DNA of 64,000 nucleotides from Clostridiales bacterium (GCA_009776955.1 WRMW01000002.1:1-64000); one strand, 5' to 3'; shown: positions 34,988 to 44,678, counted from the first letter of the stretch. The notes: a model not told the origin generated them from the sequence alone. Numbers and translations are program-made.

Positions 34988-37900
34988 TTATCTCAAAATC
35001 ACCCTTATGTTGTAGACGGTGGGGGTGGTCATGGCTTTGTTCTTGGCGTTGCGTAATGGCACAACTTTGCCGGTGGTCGGGTCGATTTCGGCTCGGCCTG
35101 TTTCGGGGTCGAGTTTGTACGTCCCCTCAGCCCATAACTCCACTCGGATTGCATAATTGTTGTTTAGCTTGGTGGTGGTTTTGTTGGTGGGGTAGTTTCG
35201 GTGGAGGATGGCGCCTGGGGCGATGCCGTCCTCGAAGCTGAGGGCGTAAGTGGTTTCGCCTGTGCGGGCGAGGACGAGGCCGCCGTGGTGCGGGTTGTCG
35301 GGGTCACCGTACTTTTCGTAGCCTATGCGGGTGGTATCGCCGTCGGGTACGAGTACGGGCTTGCCGAATCGAATGCTGTCGAGGCGGGCTTGGTCGATGC
35401 CGTAATAGCCGAGGGACGAGCCCGCGGGCGTGCCTATGACCGCCTCGAACGCTGCCCCTTGCAAAGGCTGACTACGGTAGAGGGTGACGGTGCGTGATGT
35501 AGCCCGCTGAACGGCTTGCAGGGCGGTCACGCCTATGGTGCGGTCGGTGTTTCTGTTCTTGGTGTTGAGTGCCGTCCAGGAGTTTAAGACCTGGCCGTTC
35601 GTCAGCGTCAGTTGCACCGATAAATTCTGTCGCACCTTGGGCACCACCTCCATATTGTCGGGGTGCGTCATAATATTGAACGTCAATGCTCCAGTCACCT
35701 CGGCGATAAAGTCCGTGCTTTCGGTGGGTCGTTCGTCGTTGTTCTTGGCGGTCGGGTAGAGCCTGACGCCCGCTATCTCCGCCGTTGTGCCGGTAAGCCG
35801 TACGGTGGCGGTCTGGAACGACTTCGGGTTCGCCACGTCTATCCTGGTTCGGCTGTTCAGGCTGACGGTGAATGTGGGGTTGCCGGCGTTGAACGTCAGG
35901 TTGACGGCAAAGGTGCGTACCCTGTCGTTCTTGTCTCGTATCTTGTCCGAGCCGATAAGCATACGGTAGGTCATGTTGCGGTAGGTCGTGCTTTCAGGGC
36001 TGACCTTGCCACGCTCCATCAAATCCTCAAGTGCCGCTTTGTGGGCGTAGAGCCGTATGCCGCTCTTATACGCCTCGACCCGCACCGGCGGTATCGGTTC
36101 GCCGTTGCCGTCGAGAATATTTTCGCCGAGCCATGGTGTCCGTGTCTTGGACGTCTCGCTGATGCTCTGGGCTTTCCAATCGCCAAGCACGATATTGTCC
36201 ACGTTCAGACCGATGGGGATGTCCCGAATAATCCATTCGGTTTCGTATTCATCATCGCTGCCGCCTTCGGCAAGTCGGCTGACGTGGTTTCGGTTGACCG
36301 CCACGGGCGTGGCTTTGTTTGTGACGTTCAGGGCGGTGGAAGCCCGCATGGTCACACGCAGATTCCCTATGTTGCGGAACTTGGTGTCGCTCGCTTCAAG
36401 GTTCTGTTGGTTGTCGGGGAACGCAGGGTCGTGGAATATCACCCTGAGCGGCACGGTCTTGGGTACGGTGCCGAGCGGGGTCAGCTTCACCACGCCTGGC
36501 TCGTCTGGGTTGTACGGTTCGATTCGTAGGTTGAATCGGTCTGGGTCCGTATGGTTTATCTCCACCCGCTTGACCTTATAGCCGTCCTCGAACACGCCGT
36601 TTCGCACGCCCGATATAAGGTTGACCACGGCAGGCGTGAAGTCATCTCTAAGCAGCATGGTCGGGTTTTCGGGGTCAGGCTGCACCGTCGGCAAATCGCC
36701 TATCGGTTCGCCAGGATAATGCAGAGCCACGGAGTTTTTGGCGAGCCGTACGTTCGGCGCGGCGTTCACCACCTTGACGTTCATCGCCACTTCCTGTGGT
36801 TTGAAGCCTGCGACTTGGACTGTCGCACGGCCTCGTTGAGTGCCTGCCTTGGTGAGTACGGGCTCAGGGGCGGTGGGGTCGGTGTCCGCTTTTAGCACAA
36901 GCTTCACCGTTGCGGGCTCGCCGCCGACGCTCGATGTCATGGCGATATTGTTTATGAACGTTTGCGTCTTTGCGTTATCTACGATATTCAGCACGTCCAC
37001 CGCCCCCGCTGTGCTTGTGGCGGTCACGGTCGAGCTTTCGGTCGGGAACATCAGGTTCAGGTCGCCCACCCTAAGCGTGACGCTTGGGAATCTGTTCGAT
37101 ACCGTCAGGTTGAACTGCCCTATAACTGGCACACGCTTCGCCTCGTCCGCCCAGTCCGCATCTACCACGGCACCGTTCTCGCCGCTGCCGACGCCCGCCC
37201 TAAGTATCTGCAGTCGCACGTTCTTTGTATTCTTTGCGGTCGCGTCCGCCGTCACCTCGATAAACCTATCGTCCTCTGGCGGTATCTCCACCTTATATCC
37301 TGCGACCTCCCGCACATTCGCACCAGTGCCGGTCACAAGCCTTATCGCCCCTATCTCTGGAAGCGACGGCATAGGACGCCCAGAATCGTCAAGAGCCCCG
37401 ACGCCATTGCCATCATCATCGCTAAACGCCGTCAGCCCCATATCCGCCGGCTCTTGCTGCGTGATAAGTATGGGCACGAGCGTTCCACGCTCCAACGCCC
37501 TGTTGACGGCAACCGATGGCTCAAGCACACGCACCGAGGTATGAAGCCCCTCAGTAGACGGGTCACCTGGCGCCCTTGCAGGCAAGTCCGCATCAGGCAT
37601 TAGCTCTATGGTGGCAATAGCCATGTAAAGTCCGCTATCGTAAGATGCCCGCACACGTATCGTATGCGCCTTGCGGTCGGTATCGCTTACCCACGCCCAT
37701 GCAGGCTCCACCTTTACGCTGCCCCCGTCCGTCGCGACCGTGACCACCGCTGCCGCCGGCCCCCACGTTCCGTCCGCGACCGCCTCACTCACCGTAATGA
37801 CCTCGTCGAACTCGCCAGTCCGTACCGTGCTATATTCCGTGCCAAGGCTTCCGCTCCACCTGTCCACGCTCCACGACACCCTGCTGAAATCGAAGAAATC

Positions 37901-40891
37901 CATCGGTGCCGTGACTGCTTCCACAACGGCAGCGCTGACGCTTTTCTCCGTCAATATGGCATGGGTCGGCGAGAGCGCGAAAGACGCCATATCTATAACG
38001 TCAGGGTCGCCATCAAGCTTTATATACTTATAGCCTTTTTCAACCGAAAAAGTTTCTTTGTCACCGAAGAACGTGCGGTTTGTCGGGCTGCCGCCGGGGT
38101 CTGCGTTCTCATCCGCATTGGTCCAGTAGCCGTATACGCCTGTAACGGTGACATTGCCGCCCGTCTTTTCCTCGCCGGGGCCTATCGCAAGCGCCGATGC
38201 GACGTGGGAGTGAGGGTTGACGGCGCCGGCCGTGGCCGTGACCGTGCCGCCGCTGATGGTGATATCTCCGCCATCGCCTTTCCAGCCGCCGCCTATGCCT
38301 GCCCCGCCGCCATAATCCTCAGAATAATAGCCGCCCGTGGCCGTGACCGTGCCGCCGCTGATGGTAATTTTGCCGCCGTTGCCATAGGTGTTGTTAGATC
38401 CACTGCCGTCCCCGCCGCCTATGCCTGCGCCGCCGCCGCCGCCCATGGCCGTGACCGTGCCGCCTTCTATGACGATAATGCCGCCGTCGCTGTTCAGGCC
38501 GCCGCCTATGCCTGCCCCGCCGCCAACGCCTGCTGCCACATAGCGGCCGCCTGTGGCTATGACCTCTGCCTCGTCTTTTATAGTGATATAGTCGATTTTT
38601 GCGCCGCCGGTGGAGCCTCTTTGGCCGCCGCCCACTCCCGCGCCGCCAAAGCCGCCCGTGGCTATGACCTTTGCCTCGTCTTTTATAGTGATATAGTTGT
38701 CGTATGCGCCCGTGTTGTTGCCGCCGCTGCCCACTCCCGCGCCGCCGTCGCCGCCCGTGGCTATGACCTCCGCCTCGCCGCCTATGGTGATATCGAAGCC
38801 TGTGCCACCATTGCCGCCGCCTATGCCCGCACCACCATCGCCGCCCGTGGCTGTAAGGCGGCCTGCGCCCCCGATTGTAAGCGTGGCTTCCGGGGCCACA
38901 TCGACGCCCGCCCTGTTATCGCCTGCCACAAGGGTGTTTTCGCTGCCCTCTGCAAGCACAAGCTCCACACCCGTATACATATACAAACGCAGCGGCGATT
39001 GACCCGTGTCAAGGTTTGTGATGGAAGCGCCGTCCAGCGTGATTGTTGCATTGGCGAACGTCGGGACCTCTATGCGCCGCTCGGTCGGGGGGGCAGGCTC
39101 TTGGTCGTCGCCCGTGACCACTTGGTTGTCGCCCGTGACCACCACGTCCGCGCCATCGACTAACGTGTACAGATCGCCGTTCCTATCCCAATTGATGCCG
39201 TAGGGGGGCGGGCTAGTTTCGCTTATAGGTGCGCTTAGGTCTATGGTGCGGGTCGGCGCGACCGCCGCATTCCCATCCACCTTGCCCACCGCCACGCCGA
39301 ATATATAGCCGTCGTTGGCAAACGTGATGCCCTCGTTTATAGCCAAGGTCTTTTCCCTCGGAATAATAATGCTTCTGTCATCGGGTATGGTTGCGTCGTA
39401 ATCTATCGTTATAGTTTCGCCGCCATACCATTGCGTTTCGCCCCCGCGAACCAATATGCCGCCTTTGTCGTTTGTTGCGGAGACCCCAGCGCTTACGCTG
39501 TTTGCGAACACTATGGCATTGCCGGTCATGTTTAGGGTGCTGGGGAGAGGTGGGGAAGCGTTAAAGGGGACATAATTGCCGATGCCCACAGCGTTCTCTC
39601 CGCCCGTGGCTATGACCATGCCGCCGCTGATGGCGATGACAGTGTTGGAGCCGGGAGCGTTAACGCCGTTGCCTATGCCAGAACCCCATGAGGTGGGGGT
39701 CCCACCCGTGAGGGTCCCCATTGTCGCCGTGACCGTGCCGCCTTTGATGGTGATGGAGCCGCCGTTGCCGCTGCTGCCGCCGCCGATGCCCGCACAATTG
39801 CCGCTGCTGCCGCCCGTGGCCGTGACCGTGCCGCCTTCTATGGTGATTTTGTCGCTGTTGCCGCCTGCGCCGCCGCCGATGCCTGCGCCGGTGCCGCCGC
39901 CCGTGGCTGTGACCTCGCCGCCGCTTATGGTGATTTCTTCGCTGTGGCCGCCGTTGCTCCCGCCGCCCCCGCCGCCGCCGATGCCTGCGCCGCCACCACC
40001 GCCGCCCGTGGCCGTGACCTTCGCATCGCCGCCTATGGTGATTTCTTTGCTTTTGCCGCCCATGCCTAAGTTGACGCCGCCGCCGCCTATGCCTGCGCCG
40101 TTACTGCCAGCGATGTCGAACGTGGCTGTGACATCCGCATCGCCGCCTATGATGATGGTGTTGCTGTCGCCGCCGAAGCCGCCGCCTATGCCTGCACCAC
40201 CGCCACTGCCCGTGGCTATGACCGTGCCGCCGTCTATGGTGATGGTGCCGCCGTTAGAGCCGTTCCAGCCGCCGCCGATGCCTGCACCCATGGTGCCGCC
40301 CTTGGCCGTGACCGTGCCGCCGCTTATGGTGATATCGCCGCTGTGGTCGGCCCCGGCGCTAGAGGACACGCCCATGCCGCCGATGCCTGCGCCGTTTTGA
40401 TCGCTCGAAGCAAAAAGGATGCCTGTGCCCTCGATTTTAAGTTTGCTGCGAGCGGGCACATGGATGCCCGGCATCGGGACAACCCCCAAAAAGGTGTTTT
40501 CGCTGCCATCCGCAAGCACAAGGGTCACATCCGCGCCACTCTCCGCGCCACTGACCAGAGTCAGCGGTGACGGGATGTTCGAGCCACCCGAAGTGCTCGT
40601 TCTGGAAGCGCCGTTTAGCGTGATTCTCGCCGTGACGCCAGCTTCGACATTAATGTATCGGTTGGTACCCATATCGCCGGTTATTTCGATGTTTGCACCG
40701 TTGAGTATGTTGAGGATGGGAGGAGACCAGGTGTAGCCCTCGCCCTCGCCTTCGCCCGTGTCGAAGTCGAAGAATGAAGTAGGCTCGGTGGGTTCGGCGA
40801 ACGCCGCCCCTGCCGGCATCATCGCAAACACAAGCGCCAGTGCCAACACCCACGCCCCAAACCTCCGCAAACCCTTGCTATTCTTGCTCAT
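34988..40891 (-). CDS. Large secreted protein with glycine-rich AGIGGG beta-solenoid repeats
   Basis: 1,967 residues. The signal peptide has a basic start and the core AWVLALALVFAMM, with likely cleavage after AAFA near residue 32. Residues about 50-560 and 590-940 each begin with a Cthe_2159-like segment (NGANIEITGD, ITLNGAS, LTLVLADGSENTF). They then carry many 20-30-residue repeats of the form ITISGGTVTATGGxxGAGIGGG. The second half holds several beta-rich modules without clear family matches. No LPXTG, SLH or membrane anchor is seen at the end (YNIRVILR). Cthe_2159-type domains bind polygalacturonate-like polysaccharides, so carbohydrate contact is plausible but inferred. AAGGAG lies 5 bases before the ATG. 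Confidence 0.88.
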   Translation of the reverse strand: MSKNSKGLRRFGAWVLALALVFAMMPAGAAFAEPTEPTSFFDFDTGEGEGEGYTWSPPILNILNGANIEITGDMGTNRYINVEAGVTARITLNGASRTSTSGGSNIPSPLTLVSGAESGADVTLVLADGSENTFLGVVPMPGIHVPARSKLKIEGTGILFASSDQNGAGIGGMGVSSSAGADHSGDITISGGTVTAKGGTMGAGIGGGWNGSNGGTITIDGGTVIATGSGGGAGIGGGFGGDSNTIIIGGDADVTATFDIAGSNGAGIGGGGVNLGMGGKSKEITIGGDAKVTATGGGGGGAGIGGGGGGGSNGGHSEEITISGGEVTATGGGTGAGIGGGAGGNSDKITIEGGTVTATGGSSGNCAGIGGGSSGNGGSITIKGGTVTATMGTLTGGTPTSWGSGIGNGVNAPGSNTVIAISGGMVIATGGENAVGIGNYVPFNASPPLPSTLNMTGNAIVFANSVSAGVSATNDKGGILVRGGETQWYGGETITIDYDATIPDDRSIIIPREKTLAINEGITFANDGYIFGVAVGKVDGNAAVAPTRTIDLSAPISETSPPPYGINWDRNGDLYTLVDGADVVVTGDNQVVTGDDQEPAPPTERRIEVPTFANATITLDGASITNLDTGQSPLRLYMYTGVELVLAEGSENTLVAGDNRAGVDVAPEATLTIGGAGRLTATGGDGGAGIGGGNGGTGFDITIGGEAEVIATGGDGGAGVGSGGNNTGAYDNYITIKDEAKVIATGGFGGAGVGGGQRGSTGGAKIDYITIKDEAEVIATGGRYVAAGVGGGAGIGGGLNSDGGIIVIEGGTVTAMGGGGGAGIGGGDGSGSNNTYGNGGKITISGGTVTATGGYYSEDYGGGAGIGGGWKGDGGDITISGGTVTATAGAVNPHSHVASALAIGPGEEKTGGNVTVTGVYGYWTNADENADPGGSPTNRTFFGDKETFSVEKGYKYIKLDGDPDVIDMASFALSPTHAILTEKSVSAAVVEAVTAPMDFFDFSRVSWSVDRWSGSLGTEYSTVRTGEFDEVITVSEAVADGTWGPAAAVVTVATDGGSVKVEPAWAWVSDTDRKAHTIRVRASYDSGLYMAIATIELMPDADLPARAPGDPSTEGLHTSVRVLEPSVAVNRALERGTLVPILITQQEPADMGLTAFSDDDGNGVGALDDSGRPMPSLPEIGAIRLVTGTGANVREVAGYKVEIPPEDDRFIEVTADATAKNTKNVRLQILRAGVGSGENGAVVDADWADEAKRVPVIGQFNLTVSNRFPSVTLRVGDLNLMFPTESSTVTATSTAGAVDVLNIVDNAKTQTFINNIAMTSSVGGEPATVKLVLKADTDPTAPEPVLTKAGTQRGRATVQVAGFKPQEVAMNVKVVNAAPNVRLAKNSVALHYPGEPIGDLPTVQPDPENPTMLLRDDFTPAVVNLISGVRNGVFEDGYKVKRVEINHTDPDRFNLRIEPYNPDEPGVVKLTPLGTVPKTVPLRVIFHDPAFPDNQQNLEASDTKFRNIGNLRVTMRASTALNVTNKATPVAVNRNHVSRLAEGGSDDEYETEWIIRDIPIGLNVDNIVLGDWKAQSISETSKTRTPWLGENILDGNGEPIPPVRVEAYKSGIRLYAHKAALEDLMERGKVSPESTTYRNMTYRMLIGSDKIRDKNDRVRTFAVNLTFNAGNPTFTVSLNSRTRIDVANPKSFQTATVRLTGTTAEIAGVRLYPTAKNNDERPTESTDFIAEVTGALTFNIMTHPDNMEVVPKVRQNLSVQLTLTNGQVLNSWTALNTKNRNTDRTIGVTALQAVQRATSRTVTLYRSQPLQGAAFEAVIGTPAGSSLGYYGIDQARLDSIRFGKPVLVPDGDTTRIGYEKYGDPDNPHHGGLVLARTGETTYALSFEDGIAPGAILHRNYPTNKTTTKLNNNYAIRVELWAEGTYKLDPETGRAEIDPTTGKVVPLRNAKNKAMTTPTVYNIRVILR

Positions 40892-40973
40892 CGCCTCTCC
40901 TTATCATTCACGCTCCACCTATTGTTGTTCTGCCTATTGTTATTACACAAATTACCGCTCCACCAAACCAAAC

Positions 40974-41002
40974 AAAAAAGAGCGCCGCCAAGCGGTACGC
41001 TC
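40974..41002 (-). terminator. Rho-independent terminator after the Rpn-type gene
   Basis: A hairpin with GAGCG/CGCTC and CCGC/GCGG stem segments (40980-41002), separated by a TA bulge and closed by a CAA loop, is followed on the minus strand by six T (40979-40974). It separates the Rpn gene from the surface-protein gene. I see no convincing promoter in the remaining 82 bases before the surface-protein start, so its promoter is unclear. Confidence 0.75.
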
Positions 41003-41186
41003 CCTTCCAATTGCAAAAAAATTATTCGCGGTGGCTAAAAAACGACACCCCCCCCCCGAACGTATGTTCAGGAATGGCGTGCTCGCCACAAAGCCCTTGC
41101 TTCTGCCGCTCTCACCGCCCTTATTGCTCTCGCTTCCCAAAAGTCCTTTCAGCCGACCATTCTCCTGTAAATAGTTATGCATCAGT

Positions 41187-41867
41187 CTAACCCGACGACC
41201 TGATTGCTTCCTCCGAAAGCCCCGTGACCTTTGCGATAAACGCCGGCTCAGCACCCTCGGCTTTCATATTCTGCGCGACTTTGAGCAGACCCTCCTCGCG
41301 ACCCTTTCTCTCGCCTTCCTCTATCAAAACCTCGCGGTATATCTCCTCATTCCATTCATAACTAAGCATACGCCTGACCTCCGCATTGTTTACTGTCAAA
41401 TACTCTCGCATTATACCATTTTCAATGCAATGGTGTATAGCCTCGTCGAGTGCCTCCTCCGGCGTCGCGCCCTTGTTGCGGTTGTCATTTACGCGCGAGA
41501 CGAAGAACGCATAGTGCGAGAGTGCCGTGCTGTGCCCAAGAAGCTCCTTGCCTTGTCCGTTCGCAATGCTGTATACTGGCACCACCAATTCAAGACTTGG
41601 CTCGCCTTTCTTGCAGATAAATGCGTCCGACAGCCGTAGCACCTCTTTTTCTTCGCGTCTCTCGCTGCCGTTGTAAATGACGAAAAACTCTGGCGTCGGC
41701 AGCGGCTTCAGCTCCTTGTCGTACACCGCCCGCTCTGGCAAGAACCCCCGGTATATCTCGTTGATGAACGACAGCATCCTGAGCGGCATGTTTTTGTTGA
41801 CTGTGGATTGATGCTCGACCAAGACGACGAGATGCCCCTCGATGTATTCACGATTTGCAGTATTCAT
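41187..41867 (-). CDS. N-terminally shortened Rpn/PD-(D/E)XK family putative transposase-nuclease
   Basis: 226 residues. LVVLVEHQSTVNKNMPLRM is the hallmark E-x-Q strand of the Rpn (recombination-promoting nuclease) family. It is followed by FFVIYNGS, LELVVPVYSI and a C-terminal EGERKGREEGL charged helix with SEEAIRSSG. In full-length relatives about 60-80 residues, including a catalytic Asp, precede this strand; here only about 15 do. The start at 41867 has AAGGA 9 bases upstream and a promoter behind it, so the short form is probably what is made. Nuclease activity is doubtful. The family often multiplies in genomes and promotes RecA-independent recombination. Confidence 0.75.
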   Translation of the reverse strand: MNTANREYIEGHLVVLVEHQSTVNKNMPLRMLSFINEIYRGFLPERAVYDKELKPLPTPEFFVIYNGSERREEKEVLRLSDAFICKKGEPSLELVVPVYSIANGQGKELLGHSTALSHYAFFVSRVNDNRNKGATPEEALDEAIHHCIENGIMREYLTVNNAEVRRMLSYEWNEEIYREVLIEEGERKGREEGLLKVAQNMKAEGAEPAFIAKVTGLSEEAIRSSG

Positions 41868-41916
41868 GTGCAATGATCCTTATCCTTTCGTTAGCAATTT
41901 ATGGTCTATATAGGAT

Positions 41917-41945
41917 ACGTTACCATGAATGGGTTTGTTTGTCAA
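41917..41945 (-). promoter_or_regulatory. Predicted promoter for the Rpn-type gene
   Basis: Minus strand TTGACA (41940-41945), 17-base spacer, TAACGT (41917-41922), about 50 bases before the ATG at 41867. The -35 box is perfect and the -10 box is fair. Confidence 0.6.
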
Positions 41946-41976
41946 TATATGCTATTGTATAAATTTTGTGGGAGTA

Positions 41977-42684
41977 TTACCCCTCATCCAGCAAACGGTA
42001 GCCGACCCCTATTTCCGTAAAGATGTATTTTGGCTCCGCAGGGTCGTCCCCTATCTTGCGGCGGATATTTGCCATGTTGACACGGAGTATGCGATTGTCG
42101 TTTGTCATGGCAGGCCCCCAAATCTCCTTTAGCAAATAGTCGTAGGTGAGCACCCTCCCCGCATTGCGGCCGAGCAACGCCACAATCCGAAACTCATTGT
42201 GCGTCAGCCGCGCATTTTTCCCGCCAATAAGGACTTGATGCTTGTCAAAGTCGATTGTCATGTCGCCCATGTTCAGCTTCCCGGTGAAAACGCCTTCTGT
42301 GCCGACCCCGGCGGACCTATAGCGCCGTATGGCCGTCCGAACGCGTGCCATCAGCTCCGAGGCCCCAAACGGTTTCGTGATATAGTCGTCGGCGCCGAGG
42401 TCGAGGGCCTGCACCTTCTCACGCTCATGCATACGCGCGGAAATGACTATTATCGGCATTTCGCTCCAAGTCCTGACGGACTCTATTATTGACACGCCAT
42501 CCATGTCCGGCAGCCCGAGGTCCAACAACACCAAGTCCGGCGAGCACGACATTATCATGGAATAGGCCTCTGCTCCCGAGCTTGCCGTGACGACGTCATA
42601 GCCGTTGGCTGTAAGCAGGATCGACAAAAACCGGCATATGCTTTTCTCGTCGTCAACAATCAATACCCTATCTTTTAGCGCCAT
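41977..42684 (-). CDS. OmpR/KdpE-family response regulator
   Basis: 235 residues. The receiver domain has VLIVDDEKSI, the phospho-acceptor Asp in LVLLDLGLPDMDG, the Thr/Ser switch VISAR and the Lys in ITKPFG. A winged-helix output domain follows (LTHNEFRIVALL, VLTYDYLLKEIWG, LRVNMANIRRKIG, GVGYRL). The closest subfamily by pattern is KdpE. GGGAGG lies 9 bases before the ATG at 42684; longer frames upstream are not supported. It overlaps the histidine kinase end by 17 bases, so the pair is translationally coupled. No kdpFABC potassium pump genes are in the window, so the target is unknown. Confidence 0.92.
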   Translation of the reverse strand: MALKDRVLIVDDEKSICRFLSILLTANGYDVVTASSGAEAYSMIMSCSPDLVLLDLGLPDMDGVSIIESVRTWSEMPIIVISARMHEREKVQALDLGADDYITKPFGASELMARVRTAIRRYRSAGVGTEGVFTGKLNMGDMTIDFDKHQVLIGGKNARLTHNEFRIVALLGRNAGRVLTYDYLLKEIWGPAMTNDNRILRVNMANIRRKIGDDPAEPKYIFTEIGVGYRLLDEG

Positions 42685-43744
42685 CGCCCTCATCCTCCCA
42701 ACGCAACAAGCTAAACCCAACGCACACGCCGCCCTCCGCATTGCCGTGTACAAACATCTTGCCGCCGTGCGCCTTGACTATCGCAGCGCAGACGGAAAGC
42801 CCGAGACCCAGACCGCTTCTGTTTTCCCTTATCTGCGGCTCGCCAGACGATATGAAGCCGCCCTCCATATATTTGTGCAATATGCCCGCATCTATGATGT
42901 CCCCATCGTTCTCGACGGAAAAGACCGCCTCGTCCTCCTCCAGCCTGACAGAAAAAGTGATTCGCGTCATGCCTGTTCCATGCATTACTGCGTTTTCCAA
43001 CAGGTTCATTACGACTTGCCCGATAAGGGTCGCATCCATGGGCACAAAAACCACATCGTCGGGCATCGAAACAACAATTTGCGCTTCCAGATAGCGTTTC
43101 CTGAATTTATCGACTATGCCGCCCACTAGCTCCTCTATCAATTCTTGTTTTTTTTGTATATTCGTCTCGCCTCGTATCCGTGTGACGGACAGTATGTTTT
43201 CCACCATCCGGATCAGCCAGGATGCGTCATCGCGGATTTCGGACAGAAGCTCTCTTTTCTGCACACTCGAAAAGCGTGTGTCCCCGTCCAGCATGGCCGA
43301 CGTAGACCCGACTATTGACGTGAGCGGCGTCCTGAGGTCGTGGGAGATGGCGCGCAACAAATCGGCGTAAAGCTTTTCACGCTCCGCCTCTGCGCGTATG
43401 GCCTGCTGCTTCTTGACCTGCGTTGTGAGCGTGCTTGTGATGACGGCCACCACAAACAAGGTGATGAATGTGACGGGATACCCTGTTATCGTGAAATTGA
43501 ACGCGAAAAACGGGTATGTGAAAGCATAGTTGATAATGAAAACGGCCACAACAGACGTCACAATGCCGTAGACGAAGCCGTCCGTCAGCCGCGAAACAAT
43601 AAGGACGGCCAGCACAAATATAAGGTGGATAGGGAGCTCGGCGGCGTTTGCAATCTGCAACACCACACAGACAACGGTCGCAACCGCAACGATCGCGATT
43701 GTTATAAATATGTTTTTAACGGTAGGTGTGCAAAATTTAGTCAT
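42668..43744 (-). CDS. KdpD-like sensor histidine kinase without the N-terminal KdpD/Usp domains
   Basis: 358 residues. Four membrane helices (about residues 10-115) resemble the DUF4118 membrane module of KdpD. They are followed by a HisKA domain with the phospho-His in AISHDLRTPLTSI and an HATPase domain (NLLENAVMHG, ENDGDII, GLGLGLSVC). The large cytosolic KdpD and Usp sensor region of true KdpD is missing, as in many Clostridia. The ATG has no clear ribosome site; a TATAAT lies only 6 bases upstream. It is 24 bases after the bPH-domain gene and overlaps the response regulator. Stimulus unknown. Confidence 0.9.
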   Translation of the reverse strand: MTKFCTPTVKNIFITIAIVAVATVVCVVLQIANAAELPIHLIFVLAVLIVSRLTDGFVYGIVTSVVAVFIINYAFTYPFFAFNFTITGYPVTFITLFVVAVITSTLTTQVKKQQAIRAEAEREKLYADLLRAISHDLRTPLTSIVGSTSAMLDGDTRFSSVQKRELLSEIRDDASWLIRMVENILSVTRIRGETNIQKKQELIEELVGGIVDKFRKRYLEAQIVVSMPDDVVFVPMDATLIGQVVMNLLENAVMHGTGMTRITFSVRLEEDEAVFSVENDGDIIDAGILHKYMEGGFISSGEPQIRENRSGLGLGLSVCAAIVKAHGGKMFVHGNAEGGVCVGFSLLRWEDEGDGAKR

Positions 43745-43768
43745 CCATAGATTATACTATCTGTCTGG

Positions 43769-44365
43769 CTAAACCGCTTCAACTTCTCTGTTGAGAGCCG
43801 AGCAGATAATCGCTATGTCGCTTTCCGGCAGCCGGTAGTACACCATTCCCGCGAGTTTGTCATCCTTGTCATGCGCGCCCACAATCGACATTCTGCGCAA
43901 CTTCAAACCCTTAGCCTCAAAAGTAGCGGAGCCGAAAAGTATGCGGCCAAAGCCAGGCTCCTTCTTCTCCACGCGTACGTTGTCGATATTGGCGATATTC
44001 ATGGATAGTGCCCCGCTTTCCGTATTCGTGCTTTTGTGAAAGATGATGATGCGCTTGTCCGTGACCATCAATATCTGCTTGGAGATGGCCGCCCTGTCCC
44101 TGATCGGATCCACAAAGAAAATAAGCGGAAACCCGACAAGCATCGCGTATATGACCGCTTGCTCCGGCGCAAACGCAAGATCCGCGGTAAATACCGCATA
44201 CATAATGACAAGGACAATCGCGACGGCTGCCGAAGCGATCCATATCAGCAAAGTCCCTTTCTTGTTATCCTCATCCAGCAATTCGTAACGGGATGTCTTT
44301 CCTTTCCATATCAGGGTTTCGCCTTCCCTGATTACCGATGCAGAAGCCAATTCGTTGTAGTCCAT
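43769..44365 (-). CDS. Membrane protein with bacterial PH-like domain, function unknown
   Basis: 198 residues. Two hydrophobic segments (IWIASAAVAIVLVIMYAVF and VIYAMLVGFPLIFFV, about residues 55-100) precede a region with TDKRIIIFHKS, ALSMNIANIDNVRVEK and FGSATFEAKG. This pattern is typical of bacterial PH-like (bPH) domains. Part of the fold also lies before the helices (GETLIWKGKTSRYELLD). AGGAGG lies 6 bases before the ATG at 44365. It heads the kinase/regulator operon. Such proteins are often induced by envelope stress; that role is inferred. Confidence 0.75.
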   Translation of the reverse strand: MDYNELASASVIREGETLIWKGKTSRYELLDEDNKKGTLLIWIASAAVAIVLVIMYAVFTADLAFAPEQAVIYAMLVGFPLIFFVDPIRDRAAISKQILMVTDKRIIIFHKSTNTESGALSMNIANIDNVRVEKKEPGFGRILFGSATFEAKGLKLRRMSIVGAHDKDDKLAGMVYYRLPESDIAIICSALNREVEAV

Positions 44366-44515
44366 ACCTTCCTCCTTCTTGCAATTCAAACGTTTGTAAC
44401 AACACATAAAGTATAGGACGGGAGCTTGCTAAGATTTCGCAAAAAAGAGGCGGCTTTTCGTAAAGAAAGCATCATGCCGCAAAGCATCAGACGTAAGCCT
44501 CTGGCAAAAAACTGC

Positions 44516-44544
44516 TTGCATTTTGGATATAGCGCCCCTATAAT
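44516..44544 (+). promoter_or_regulatory. Predicted sigma-70 promoter for rho
   Basis: TTGCAT (44516-44521), 17-base spacer and a perfect TATAAT (44539-44544). It gives a leader of about 125 bases before the rho start. Such leaders allow rho autoregulation in other bacteria; I see no specific structure to support that here. Confidence 0.75.
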
Positions 44545-44678
44545 ATCTAATTGTTCGAAGCAATACAGACATATTGGCAAGTCAGGCCATCAAAATCCCA
44601 GTGAACATTTTAAAAATGACGAGGCGATTTAATCAGTAAGTATGAAGTTGTGCGTGTAGCGTGTTCGAGGTGAAATCA

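Noticed and set aside
40952-41254. 100-codon minus-strand frame across the Rpn stop and terminator
   Set aside because: It runs through the terminator hairpin and the C10 run and starts inside the Rpn gene; no family match.
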